This document shows positions 52,212 through 60,605 of a DNA stretch of 64,000 bases, one piece after another; within the stretch, counting starts at the first letter, position 1; each line of letters begins with the position of its first letter. Both the position numbers and the translations under genes were made by a program. Under the pieces are notes generated by a model. The model had not been told where the DNA came from. It did not search any database and saw nothing but the letters and a program-made list of their open reading frames with translations. The stretch comes from DASVVT01 sp036386415 (GTDB lineage: Bacteria; Acidobacteriota; Blastocatellia; Pyrinomonadales; Pyrinomonadaceae). Where the stretch lies: positions 1 through 64,000 of the forward strand of contig DASVVT010000048.1 in the NCBI GenBank assembly GCA_036386415.1, read 5' to 3'.

Positions 52212-55011
52212 CTGGGATGATTGGGTCGAGCTGGACTCTCGTGCGTGGCCGAGGCGCGTTGAGCGACGGTACATGCTCGTGCCGACGACCTGCTTCAATT
52301 GCGAGTCGGCGTGCGGCCTGCTGGCCTACGTCGATAAGGAGAGCTTGCAGGTACAAAAATTCGAGGGCAACCCGGAGCATCCAGGCTCGCGCGGGCGCAA
52401 CTGCGCCAAAGGGCCTGCGACCTTGAACCAGATCACAGACCCAGACCGCATCCTCTATCCCTTGAAGCGCGCGGGCAAGCGCGGCGAGGGCAAGTGGGTG
52501 CGCGTCTCCTGGGATGAAGCCTTGAACGACATCGCGGCTCGTATTCGCAAGGCGATCATGGAGGGGCGGCGCAACGAGGTCATGTACCACGTGGGGCGTC
52601 CGGGCGAAGATGGATTCACGGAGCGTATACTGGCGGCATGGGGCGTGGACGGCCACAACTCGCACACGAACGTGTGCTCGTCGAGCAGTCGCGCCGGTTA
52701 TCAATTCTGGATGGGGCTGGATCGTCCGAGTCCGGATCATTCAAACGCACGCGTTATCTTTCTCATCAGCTCACACCTGGAAGCAGGCCACTACTTCAAT
52801 CCGCACGCGCAGCGCGTGATTGAGGCCAAGGCGGAAGGCGCACGCCTGATCGTCTTCGACACCAGGCTCTCCAACACGGCGACGCATGCGGATCACTGGG
52901 TCTCGCCCTTCCCCGGCTCGGAACCGGCCATCGTCCTCTCCATAGCGAATTATCTGATCCAGAATAATCTCTACAACCGCGAGTTCGTGCGGCGCTGGTG
53001 GAACTGGGAAGAGTACTTGGCGGTCGAGCGCCCCGAAATTGAGACCACGTTCGAGAGCTTCGAGCTTGTGCTGAAAGAGTTGTACAGCAGCTACACCTTT
53101 GAGTTTGCGGCGCGCGAATCCGGCGTGGACGCGCGCGTGATCGAAGAGATCGCGCATCTCATTTCCACAGCCGGGACGCGGCTCAGCAGCCACAACTGGC
53201 GCAGCGCCTCCGCCGGAAACAGCGGCGGCTGGCAGGTGACGCGCACCCTTTTCATGTTGAACGCTTTGCTGGGAGCGGTTGCCACGGAGGGCGGCGTCTT
53301 TCCGAACGCCTGGAACAAGTTTGTCCCCCGACCGATCTACACGCCGCCGCACCCGCCCGTCTGGAACGAGCTGACGTGGCCGAAAGAGTACCCGCTGGCG
53401 ATGAACGAGCTATCGTTTCTGCTGCCGCACTTCCTGAAAGAAGGGCGTGGGAAGCTCGATGTCTACTTCACACGCGTCTACAACCCTGTCTGGACCAACC
53501 CCGACGGTTTCTCCTGGGTCGAAGCCCTCTCGGACGAGAGCCTGATCGGCTGCTACGTGGCGCTGACTCCGACGTGGAACGAGACCGCTTACTTCGCAGA
53601 CTACATCCTGCCGATGGGTCACGGCTCGGAGCGTCACGATCTTCACTCTTACGAGACGCACGACGCGCAGTGGATAGGCTTTCGCCAGCCCGTGTTGCGC
53701 GCGGCGCGCGAGCGTGCCGGGGGTGAACGGGTCACGGACACGCGCGAGGTCAATCCGGGCGAGGTCTGGGAGGAGAACGAGTTCTGGCTTGAGCTATCCT
53801 GGCGCATCGACCCCGAAGGCGCGCTTGGCATACGCCAGTTCGTCGAGTCGAAAGAGAGGCCGAACGAGCGCCTCGGCGTGGACGAGTATTACGGCTACAT
53901 CTTCGAGAACTCCGTTCCGGGCTTGCCGGAGCGAGCCGCAAGCGAAGGCTTGACGCCGCTTGAGTTCATGCGGCGCTACGGGGCGTTCGAGGTGCGTAAG
54001 AAGGTGGGGGCTGTTTACGAGGAAGTAGTCCCGCCTGAAGAGTTCGATGATGTTCGCGAGGACAGGTTCGGCAGAGTCTACACGCGCGCGCCGAAGCCTC
54101 CATCAACCAATATCGTTCCCATCGGCAGCCCTGACCCGGACGCGGAGGGGCGGCGTCTGGTCGGCGTGCGCGTCGATGGAGAAACCTTGCGCGGCTTTCC
54201 GACGCCGAGCGGTCGGCTGGAGTTTTATTCGCGCACCCTCTCGGATTGGGGCTGGGCCGAGCATGCCATTCCGACTTACATCAAGAGCCACATCCACCCG
54301 GAGCGCCTGGCGGAAGATCAAACTGTCTTGATCTCGACCTTCAGGCTTCCCATACAGATACACACGCGCAGCGCCAACGCCAAATGGCTGGACGAAATCG
54401 CGCACACCAACCCGCTGTGGATTCACCCCAATCATGCTGCGCGTCTTGGCCTACGCACAGGCGACCTCGTGCGCGTCGAAACAGAGATCGGCTACTTCGT
54501 CGTGCGCGCCTGGCTGACAGAGGGCATCCGCCCGGACGTCGTGGCATGCAGCCATCACATGGGGCGCTGGAAGCTCAAGGCCGAAGGACAGCGCCAGTTA
54601 ATGGCGACGGTCTCGCTGGATCATCAGGGAGACCGTTGGGGCTTGAAACGAGAGAAGGGTGTTACGCCCTACAGGTCTAGCGATGCGGACACGCTGCGCA
54701 TCTGGTGGACGGACGTGGGCGTGCACCAGAACCTGACCTTTCCAGTCCATCCCGACCCAGTCTCCGGCATGCACTGCTGGCATCAGGCCGTGCGCGTACG
54801 CCGTGCCGAAGCCGTAGATCAGTACGGTGACATCTCTGTCGATACAGAGAAGTCGCACGAGGTCTACGCGCGCTGGCTGGCCGAGACACGTCCGGCTGAC
54901 CGTCATTCACCGGATGGCACGCGCCGCCCCTACTGGCTCATGCGCCCGCTCAAACCGGCGAGGGAAGTTTATCGCTTGCCGGAAGAGGAAGAGTTAGTAG
55001 ATTTGGAATAA
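52090..55011 (+). CDS. Molybdopterin oxidoreductase catalytic subunit (PsrA/PhsA-like)
   Basis: 973 residues. The N-terminal 4Fe-4S site is CFNCESACGL with a downstream Cys in GRNCAKGPA. The Mo/W-bisPGD domains follow: GRPGEDGFTERILAAWGVDG, then HTNVCSSSSRAG, where Cys or Ser should ligate the metal. The C-terminal domain has PSGRLEFYSRTLSDWG and HTNPLWIHPNHAARLGL. It has no Tat leader, so it faces the cytoplasm, unlike classical polysulfide reductase. The electron path would run via the fused FeS/NrfD subunit to quinone. A TorD-type chaperone gene follows. The physiological substrate (polysulfide, thiosulfate, arsenite or other) cannot be told here. Confidence 0.9.
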   Translation: MKLNELNQRVSAARKETEARGETFYPGPSRIHLAAFPPKERWDDWVELDSRAWPRRVERRYMLVPTTCFNCESACGLLAYVDKESLQVQKFEGNPEHPGSRGRNCAKGPATLNQITDPDRILYPLKRAGKRGEGKWVRVSWDEALNDIAARIRKAIMEGRRNEVMYHVGRPGEDGFTERILAAWGVDGHNSHTNVCSSSSRAGYQFWMGLDRPSPDHSNARVIFLISSHLEAGHYFNPHAQRVIEAKAEGARLIVFDTRLSNTATHADHWVSPFPGSEPAIVLSIANYLIQNNLYNREFVRRWWNWEEYLAVERPEIETTFESFELVLKELYSSYTFEFAARESGVDARVIEEIAHLISTAGTRLSSHNWRSASAGNSGGWQVTRTLFMLNALLGAVATEGGVFPNAWNKFVPRPIYTPPHPPVWNELTWPKEYPLAMNELSFLLPHFLKEGRGKLDVYFTRVYNPVWTNPDGFSWVEALSDESLIGCYVALTPTWNETAYFADYILPMGHGSERHDLHSYETHDAQWIGFRQPVLRAARERAGGERVTDTREVNPGEVWEENEFWLELSWRIDPEGALGIRQFVESKERPNERLGVDEYYGYIFENSVPGLPERAASEGLTPLEFMRRYGAFEVRKKVGAVYEEVVPPEEFDDVREDRFGRVYTRAPKPPSTNIVPIGSPDPDAEGRRLVGVRVDGETLRGFPTPSGRLEFYSRTLSDWGWAEHAIPTYIKSHIHPERLAEDQTVLISTFRLPIQIHTRSANAKWLDEIAHTNPLWIHPNHAARLGLRTGDLVRVETEIGYFVVRAWLTEGIRPDVVACSHHMGRWKLKAEGQRQLMATVSLDHQGDRWGLKREKGVTPYRSSDADTLRIWWTDVGVHQNLTFPVHPDPVSGMHCWHQAVRVRRAEAVDQYGDISVDTEKSHEVYARWLAETRPADRHSPDGTRRPYWLMRPLKPAREVYRLPEEEELVDLE

Positions 55012-55020
55012 GGAAGTTGA

Positions 55021-55128
55021 GCCACAGAGACATCACAGACACAGAGAAGCAATTAAGAGATAGGCAATGATAAAACCTGTACATACATTTCATCTTGATA
55101 CGGTTTTCTCTGTGTCTGCGGTGGTGAT
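55021..55128. repeat. Degenerate palindrome, CACAGAG family, copy 5
   Basis: GCCACAGAGACATCACAGAC on the left and TTTTCTCTGTGTCTGCGGTGG on the right share the family words, with weaker pairing and a long AT-rich centre. Confidence 0.5.
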
Positions 55129-55145
55129 CCCCTGATTTTGTACTG

Positions 55146-56036
55146 ATGGAACTATTCCGCGCACTCGCTGTACTGGCCGAGCCGCCTGTGGCCGAAGCGG
55201 CGCATGTGGCCGACGCTTTAGAGCTTGGGCAGTTGCCGGATGTAGCCGAGTACACGGAAGTTTTCGTCTTTCAACTCTACCCTTATGCCTCCGTCTACCT
55301 TGGAACGGAAGGGATGCTCGGCGGTGAGGCGCGCGACCGCATAGGCGGTTTCTGGCGCGTGCTGGGCGAGACGCCTCCGGTCGAACCGGATCACCTGGCC
55401 GTGATGCTCGCATTCTACGCGCGCCTCTGCGAGATGCAGGAGGATGAAAGCGATGAGGTGCGACGCGCAGGCTGGAACGGCGCGCGTAAGGCTTTTCTAT
55501 GGGAGCACCTGCTGAGCTGGCTGCCCTTCTATCTGAGCAAGCTGGAGACCATCACGGCTTCCCCTTTTTATCGTAGGTGGGCTGAGACACTGTCCCTGGC
55601 GCTTCTGGAAGAGGCGAGAGTTGTTGGCGTGCAGGAGCAGCTTTCTCTTCACTTACGCGATGCGCCCGGGCTGATTGATCCACGGCGCGGCGAGGTCGGA
55701 GGGTTCTTGCAGTCGCTGCTCGCGCCCGTGCGCAGCGGGATGATTCTGGCGCGCTCTGATTTGAGCCGCGCGGCACGCTCGATGGGACTTGGATTAAGAC
55801 TAGGCGAGCGCAGGTTTATCCTTGAGGCGCTCTTCGCCCAGGATGCTGCGGGCGTCCTCGGCTGGCTCGCGGAGGAAGCTTCCCATTGGGGTGAACGCTG
55901 CCGCTGCTATCGCGAGGAGTTGGGAGCAGTGGCGTCGGTCTGGGAGGAAAAGGCGCTGACGAGCGCGAAACTTTTAAGAGAGCTTGAGTTGACGGCAAAG
56001 GAAGTTGCAGAGAGCATCATCGGCGGAAGTTCATAG
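55146..56036 (+). CDS. TorD-family chaperone for the molybdoenzyme
   Basis: 296 residues, all helical. The family segment RKAFLWEHLLSWLPFYLSKL (the E-H-W-P core) and LAVMLAFYARLCEMQ identify the TorD/DmsD/NarJ superfamily. These proteins bind apo-molybdoenzymes and assist cofactor insertion. It is longer than the usual 200 residues, with an extra C-terminal helical region to residue 296. It lies 134 bp downstream of the catalytic subunit. No Tat leader is present on the catalytic subunit, so its role here is cofactor loading rather than export proofreading. Confidence 0.85.
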   Translation: MELFRALAVLAEPPVAEAAHVADALELGQLPDVAEYTEVFVFQLYPYASVYLGTEGMLGGEARDRIGGFWRVLGETPPVEPDHLAVMLAFYARLCEMQEDESDEVRRAGWNGARKAFLWEHLLSWLPFYLSKLETITASPFYRRWAETLSLALLEEARVVGVQEQLSLHLRDAPGLIDPRRGEVGGFLQSLLAPVRSGMILARSDLSRAARSMGLGLRLGERRFILEALFAQDAAGVLGWLAEEASHWGERCRCYREELGAVASVWEEKALTSAKLLRELELTAKEVAESIIGGSS

Positions 56037-56247
56037 CGCGTTAAGAATCCACAGCTCCGTTGGAAGCGAAATGTTTACTGCCTTCTGCTTTCTGGTTTTC
56101 CCATCTGAGGTTTCATCATGTGCTAATCATGCCCGAAAGCTTCACGAATTATTAAAGATGTGCTATACAGACGCCTTACCTTAGCAACTTAAAGTAATCC
56201 GAAGAGAGGTGAAGGCCAGACGGGGCGAGGGAGGCTCAGTATTCCTT

Positions 56248-57297
56248 ATGTGGATAGGTGCACCTCAAAATAGATGGCGAGGGGCGATTGTCATGCCGCT
56301 ATTGCTTGCTTATCTGCTGGCGAGCGTCAGTTGCCTGCCCAAAGCTCCACAGACCAGCTCGAACGGGCGCACGATCACGGTCTACGGCTTCTCGGTCATG
56401 AAAGAGGCGCTGGAAAAGGCTATCTTTCCGGCCTTCGCTGCCAAGTGGAAGCAGGAGCACGGCGAGGACGTGCATTTCACTTCATCCTTCGCCGGATCGG
56501 AGACCATCACGAACCAGATTCTTCAGGGCGTCGGCGCGGACATCGCCATCCTCTCCATAGAGCGCGACGTGGATCGCCTCCAACAGGGCGGCGCGGTCAC
56601 CTCCGACTGGCACAACCTGCCGAATCGCGGCATCGTCAACAAGACGCCCTTCATCATTCTCGTACGCAAAGGGAATCCCAAAGGCATACGTGACTTTGCA
56701 GACCTGGCGAAGCCGGGCGTCAAGCTCATCCATCCAGACCCCGTCAGCTCCGGCGGCGCGCAGTGGTCTGTGCTCGCCATCTACGGCTCGGAGCTGAAGA
56801 AGTCTGAGGAGCAGTCGGGCGGGCGCGACGAGGCGCGCGCCCTGCAAACACTCAAAGCCGTCTGGCGCAACGTCATCTCCACTCCGGGGTCTGCGCGCGA
56901 GGCGCGCACGCAGTTCGAGACGGGCTATGCCGATGCGCTCATCACGTATGAGTTGGAAGGGCTGTTGATGAAGCAGGCGGGCGCTGCCATAGACGTGGTC
57001 GTTCCTGAAGCGACCATCTTCAGCGAGCACCCGGCAGTCGTCATAGACCGCAATGTGACGACAGCGGAGCGCCCGCTGATAGATGCCTTCATAGCATATC
57101 TGTGGAGCGATGAAGCGCAACGCGCCTTCGTGCAATACCATTTCCGCGCCGCCAGCAATGAGGCGCTCAATAGCTCTAACAAAGAGTTCGCGAACATCAA
57201 GATGCCGTTCACAGTCGACTACCTTGGCGGCTGGAGCAAGGCTTATCCAAACATCATCGAACGCATCTGGCGCGATCAAGTCCAGAAAAAACAGTAA
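56248..57297 (+). CDS. Sulfate-type ABC transporter substrate-binding lipoprotein
   Basis: 349 residues from ATG 56248; GTG 56209 and ATG 56293 are alternatives. The N terminus ends in a lipobox (LASVSC). The mature protein has the Sbp/CysP pattern: TVYGFSVMKEALEKAIFPAF, then GSETITNQILQGVGADIAIL, FIILVRKGNPKGI and HPDPVSSGGAQWSVLAIYGS. It delivers sulfate or thiosulfate to the CysW/CysA transporter below. Other oxyanions (molybdate, tungstate) are possible given the molybdoenzyme upstream. Confidence 0.88.
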   Translation: MWIGAPQNRWRGAIVMPLLLAYLLASVSCLPKAPQTSSNGRTITVYGFSVMKEALEKAIFPAFAAKWKQEHGEDVHFTSSFAGSETITNQILQGVGADIAILSIERDVDRLQQGGAVTSDWHNLPNRGIVNKTPFIILVRKGNPKGIRDFADLAKPGVKLIHPDPVSSGGAQWSVLAIYGSELKKSEEQSGGRDEARALQTLKAVWRNVISTPGSAREARTQFETGYADALITYELEGLLMKQAGAAIDVVVPEATIFSEHPAVVIDRNVTTAERPLIDAFIAYLWSDEAQRAFVQYHFRAASNEALNSSNKEFANIKMPFTVDYLGGWSKAYPNIIERIWRDQVQKKQ

Positions 57298-57392
57298 CGC
57301 TTGAGATCGGGACTGACAGTCAGCACGGAGTATACGCTTCTGATTACGCCGTGCGCTCAACTTCATCCGCAGAGGAGAGGAAGAAGGTGTTG

Positions 57393-58130
57393 ATGAGACG
57401 AAGCATTCACATACGTTTGAGCGTAGGCTGTGCGCTGCTACTACTGCTCGGAGCAGCCATTAACTTCAGGAGTTCGACGAACGTCTCTGCGCGCGCGCTG
57501 GCTAAGAATCCGTTGACGACGGGCGGCGACGATCTTTCGGGCAACTACAAGATCACGGCTGCCAGAAACCCTGACGGCAGCAGCTATCAGGGCGCTGTGC
57601 GTATCTCGCGGATGGGTGAGGCGTACCGCATCGTGTGGACGATGACGGCGGGCTCCGGCTACGAAGGCGTAGGCATCCAGATGGGCGACGTGCTGGCGGT
57701 CGGCTGGGGCATCGGCGGGGGCAAGAATGGGGTCGTGGCCTACAGCATTAACGGGGGCACGCTCACGGGCAGATGGACATTGTCTGATATGAAGGGCGCG
57801 GTTGGGACGGAAGAACTGGCAGGTTCGCCCGAGCTGAGAGGCGATTACAGGATCGTCAGGTCTACGACGCCGGGCGCGAGCAAAGGTTATGCGGGAACGG
57901 TCAATATCACCCCGAACGGCGATACCTACACGGTCGCCTGGAGACTGGCTTCGGGCGAGAGCTACAACGGTGTCGGCGTCCGTCAAGGAGACTTGCTCGT
58001 CGTTGGCTGGGGCATCAGACAGGATTCGGTCGGCGTGGTGAGCTACCGCGTCGAGGGCGCGACGCTTCAGGGCGTGTGGGCTATTCCGGGCGGAGACCGT
58101 CTGGGCGCAGAGACCCTGACTAGACGCTAA
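57393..58130 (+). CDS. Exported protein with two tandem beta repeats
   Basis: 245 residues from ATG 57393; the frame opens at 57351 without a good start. A signal peptide (LSVGCALLLLLGAAINF) leads to two copies of an about 85-residue repeat. Each copy has GNYKI or GDYRI, then a VRISRMGEAYRIVW-type strand pair, GVG and VGWG. Similar repeats occur in proteins annotated as fibronectin-binding in this phylum. It sits between the substrate-binding gene and the permease, so its expression may be tied to the transporter. Confidence 0.55.
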   Translation: MRRSIHIRLSVGCALLLLLGAAINFRSSTNVSARALAKNPLTTGGDDLSGNYKITAARNPDGSSYQGAVRISRMGEAYRIVWTMTAGSGYEGVGIQMGDVLAVGWGIGGGKNGVVAYSINGGTLTGRWTLSDMKGAVGTEELAGSPELRGDYRIVRSTTPGASKGYAGTVNITPNGDTYTVAWRLASGESYNGVGVRQGDLLVVGWGIRQDSVGVVSYRVEGATLQGVWAIPGGDRLGAETLTRR

Positions 58131-58153
58131 GAGGAAAGCGAGTAGTGACCTAG

Positions 58154-58269
58154 TATTAGCTCAACTCTCTGTGCCCCCTCCGTGTTCTCTGTGTCTCTGT
58201 GGTGAGTCTTGTTTAAAATAATTCACCACAGAGACACAGAGGACGCAGAGGATGCACAGAGCACTAATA
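58154..58269. repeat. Long palindrome, CACAGAG family, copy 4
   Basis: TATTAG and CTAATA outer arms replace the GTAGTGTCCTA ends of copies 1-3; the inner CTCTGTGTCTCTGTGGTGA and complement are near perfect. It lies between the repeat protein and the permease genes. Confidence 0.85.
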
Positions 58270-58330
58270 AAGCGAGGATGGGGAGGGACAGGTATTTGAC
58301 CTGCTCCTTCATCCTCGGGATTGCCTAGAG

Positions 58331-59164
58331 ATGAGTGCGACCGCCCCATCCATGCGCCATGTGCGCGGCTTCGATGCCGTGCGGCCTCTGAGCATCGTCA
58401 CGATGCTCGCGATCATGCTGCCGCTCGTGCTGCTGCCGCTGGCCTCGATCTTCATCTTCGGGACGAGCAAGGGGCTGGGCAGCTTCTGGGCGGCGCTGAC
58501 TGCGCCGGAAGCCATCTTCGCGCTGGAGCTTTCGATAGTGACGAGCTTCTGGGCGACCATTTTCAACGTCCTGTTCGGCCTCTTTGCGGCCTACGTCCTT
58601 TCGCGCTATACCTTCTGGGGGCGCACCGCGATCATCGTCGTCATCTCTCTGCCGACGGCGATCCCGACGGCTGTCGCGGGCTTTGCGCTGCTGCTGCTGT
58701 GGGGCAAATACGGGCTGCTCGGAAAATTTTTGCCGCCCGATGTCCAGATCATGTTCACACCCTATGCGATCATTATCGCCAACATCTTCGTTACCTTCCC
58801 GCTCGCCTTCGGCGTGATGATGTCCGTGTTCGAGACGATGGACAAGTCGCTCGAAGAGGCTTCGGCCACCATCGGCGCGACGCGCTGGCAAACATTCTGG
58901 CACGTCACACTCCCCGGCCTTCGCGGGGCAGTCGTGACGGGGGCGCTGCTGACGTTTGCGCGGGCGGTCGGCGAGTTCGGCTCGACCATTCTCGTTTCGG
59001 GCAACCTGGCGCTGAGGACACAGACCGCGCCGCTCTACATCTTCGCCAAGTTCAACGAGGGGCAGGTCGAGGCTGCCAACGCCGTCGCTATCGTTCTGGC
59101 CCTTCTTTCCTTTATCATCTTCAGCATTCTCTTTTTCGCGCGCGACTGGCTGGACGCCGAATGA
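58331..59164 (+). CDS. cysW: Sulfate-type ABC transporter permease
   Basis: 277 residues, six helices. The coupling loop motif EASATIGATRWQTFWHVTLP and GEFGSTILVSGN identify the sulfate/molybdate permease group (CysT/CysW/ModB). Sulfate systems normally have two permeases; only one is here, so it may work as a homodimer or the partner lies elsewhere. The cysA gene starts 34 bp downstream. Confidence 0.88.
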   Translation: MSATAPSMRHVRGFDAVRPLSIVTMLAIMLPLVLLPLASIFIFGTSKGLGSFWAALTAPEAIFALELSIVTSFWATIFNVLFGLFAAYVLSRYTFWGRTAIIVVISLPTAIPTAVAGFALLLLWGKYGLLGKFLPPDVQIMFTPYAIIIANIFVTFPLAFGVMMSVFETMDKSLEEASATIGATRWQTFWHVTLPGLRGAVVTGALLTFARAVGEFGSTILVSGNLALRTQTAPLYIFAKFNEGQVEAANAVAIVLALLSFIIFSILFFARDWLDAE

Positions 59165-59198
59165 GGGGCCAAGAGGGGAGAGCCGTCAAAAGGGAAGT

Positions 59199-60512
59199 AT
59201 GATGATGCAGCCGAAAGAATTCACAACCACTATGGGAAGTGAACTGGAATCAGCGGGCGCTGGTGCGGCTACGGCCCCGGCCAGACAAGAGGAGAGCGGC
59301 AGCACCGCAGACCAACATCACAGAGAGGCTGCGGCTGGCGTACGCAGCATCAGCAAGAGCTTTCGCGGCACGGTGGTGCTCGAAGACATCAACTTCGATG
59401 TCGCTGAAGGGGAATCGCTCGTGCTCCTGGGCGCTTCCGGGAGCGGCAAGACCACCATCCTGCGCATCATCGCCGGACTCGAAGAGCCGGACACGGGGCG
59501 CGTCATCCTGCACGGCAAAGAGGTGACGGAGCTTCCGGCGCGCGAGCGCGGCGTCGGCGTCATCTTTCAAGCCTACGCGCTGTTTCCGCGCATGACGGTG
59601 GAACAAAATATAGGCTACGGTTTGCGCATCAGAAGCCGCCCGCGCAAGGAGATCAAGGAGACGGTTGACCGCCTGATCGGCCTCGTGCGTCTCGAAGAGC
59701 ATCGCAAGAAATATCCTTCACAGCTTTCCGGCGGACAACAGCAGAGGGTCGCCATCGCGCGCACGCTCGCTTACAACCCGCAGGTGCTCCTGTTCGATGA
59801 GCCCTTCGGGGCACTCGACGCGCAAACGCGCGTGCGTCTGCGGCGCGAGATACGCGGGCTGCTCCGCGAGGTCAACGTGCCCGCCATCTTCATCACACAT
59901 GATCAGGAGGAGGCGCTGGAGCTGGGCGACCGCATCGCCGTGCTTAATGCCGGGCGGCTCGAACAGATCGGCACGCCCGACGAAGTCTACAACCGTCCTG
60001 AGACGGAATACGTCGCGACCTTCCTCGGCGCGGCCAACCTGCTCCTGGGCGTCGCCACCAACGGCGCGGTCGAAATCGGCACGGCGACGATCCCCGCGCG
60101 CGAAGAGGTCGCGCGTTTTCGCGAAGGGCAGGCGGTCAAGCTCGTCTTTCGTCCCGAGGATGTCTGTCTGAGCAAGCGCGGCGAGCTGCCCGCAGGTTGC
60201 CGTCGTCTGACCAACGGCGTCATCGAAGAGATACACTTTGTCGGCGCTTACGAACGGCTCACGCTCCGCCTTGATTTGGTCGCGCGCACGGCAGCACACG
60301 ATGCAGAGCCCCCGCTCTACAATGTCACGATCAACACCCCTGAGAAGAAGACTGGTATCCCCATCATCGTCACGCGAGCGAAACCCGAAGCCACCGCCAC
60401 ACGTCTACAGCCGGGCGACCGCGTCGCCGTCGGCCTGTCGGCCTTCCGCGTGCTGGCGAATTTCGCGCTCTCATCTGAGAGGGCTGGCCGGATCATAGAC
60501 ACACACAAGTGA
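59199..60512 (+). CDS. cysA: Sulfate-type ABC transporter ATP-binding protein
   Basis: 437 residues. Walker A GASGSGKTT, Q-loop VIFQAYALFP, signature LSGGQQQRVAIART and Walker B VLLFDEPFGALD are complete. The C-terminal region from about 305 (VKLVFRPEDV) is a TOBE domain. An unusual Ala/Gly/Glu-rich N-terminal tail of about 45 residues precedes the ABC fold. It energises import through the adjacent permease. A DUF445 gene follows. Confidence 0.9.
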   Translation: MMMQPKEFTTTMGSELESAGAGAATAPARQEESGSTADQHHREAAAGVRSISKSFRGTVVLEDINFDVAEGESLVLLGASGSGKTTILRIIAGLEEPDTGRVILHGKEVTELPARERGVGVIFQAYALFPRMTVEQNIGYGLRIRSRPRKEIKETVDRLIGLVRLEEHRKKYPSQLSGGQQQRVAIARTLAYNPQVLLFDEPFGALDAQTRVRLRREIRGLLREVNVPAIFITHDQEEALELGDRIAVLNAGRLEQIGTPDEVYNRPETEYVATFLGAANLLLGVATNGAVEIGTATIPAREEVARFREGQAVKLVFRPEDVCLSKRGELPAGCRRLTNGVIEEIHFVGAYERLTLRLDLVARTAAHDAEPPLYNVTINTPEKKTGIPIIVTRAKPEATATRLQPGDRVAVGLSAFRVLANFALSSERAGRIIDTHK

Positions 60513-60585
60513 GTCCGATGTCTAGAGTCCGAAGTCAAAAACCGGCGGCGTGCCCCCGGACTCTGTAGATTGGACTTTGGACTAT
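60513..60585. repeat. Palindrome of GTCCGA/GTCTAGAGTCCG units
   Basis: GAGTCCGATGTCTAGAGTCC on the left and GGACTCTGTAGATTGGAC with TTTGGAC on the right. It differs in sequence from the main families but has the same plan. Confidence 0.65.
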
Positions 60586-60605
60586 TTTAGAGAGGAGTCC
60601 TCGTC

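Noticed and set aside
54103..54435. Leftward frames inside the molybdoenzyme
   Set aside because: Antisense shadows of a long conserved gene.
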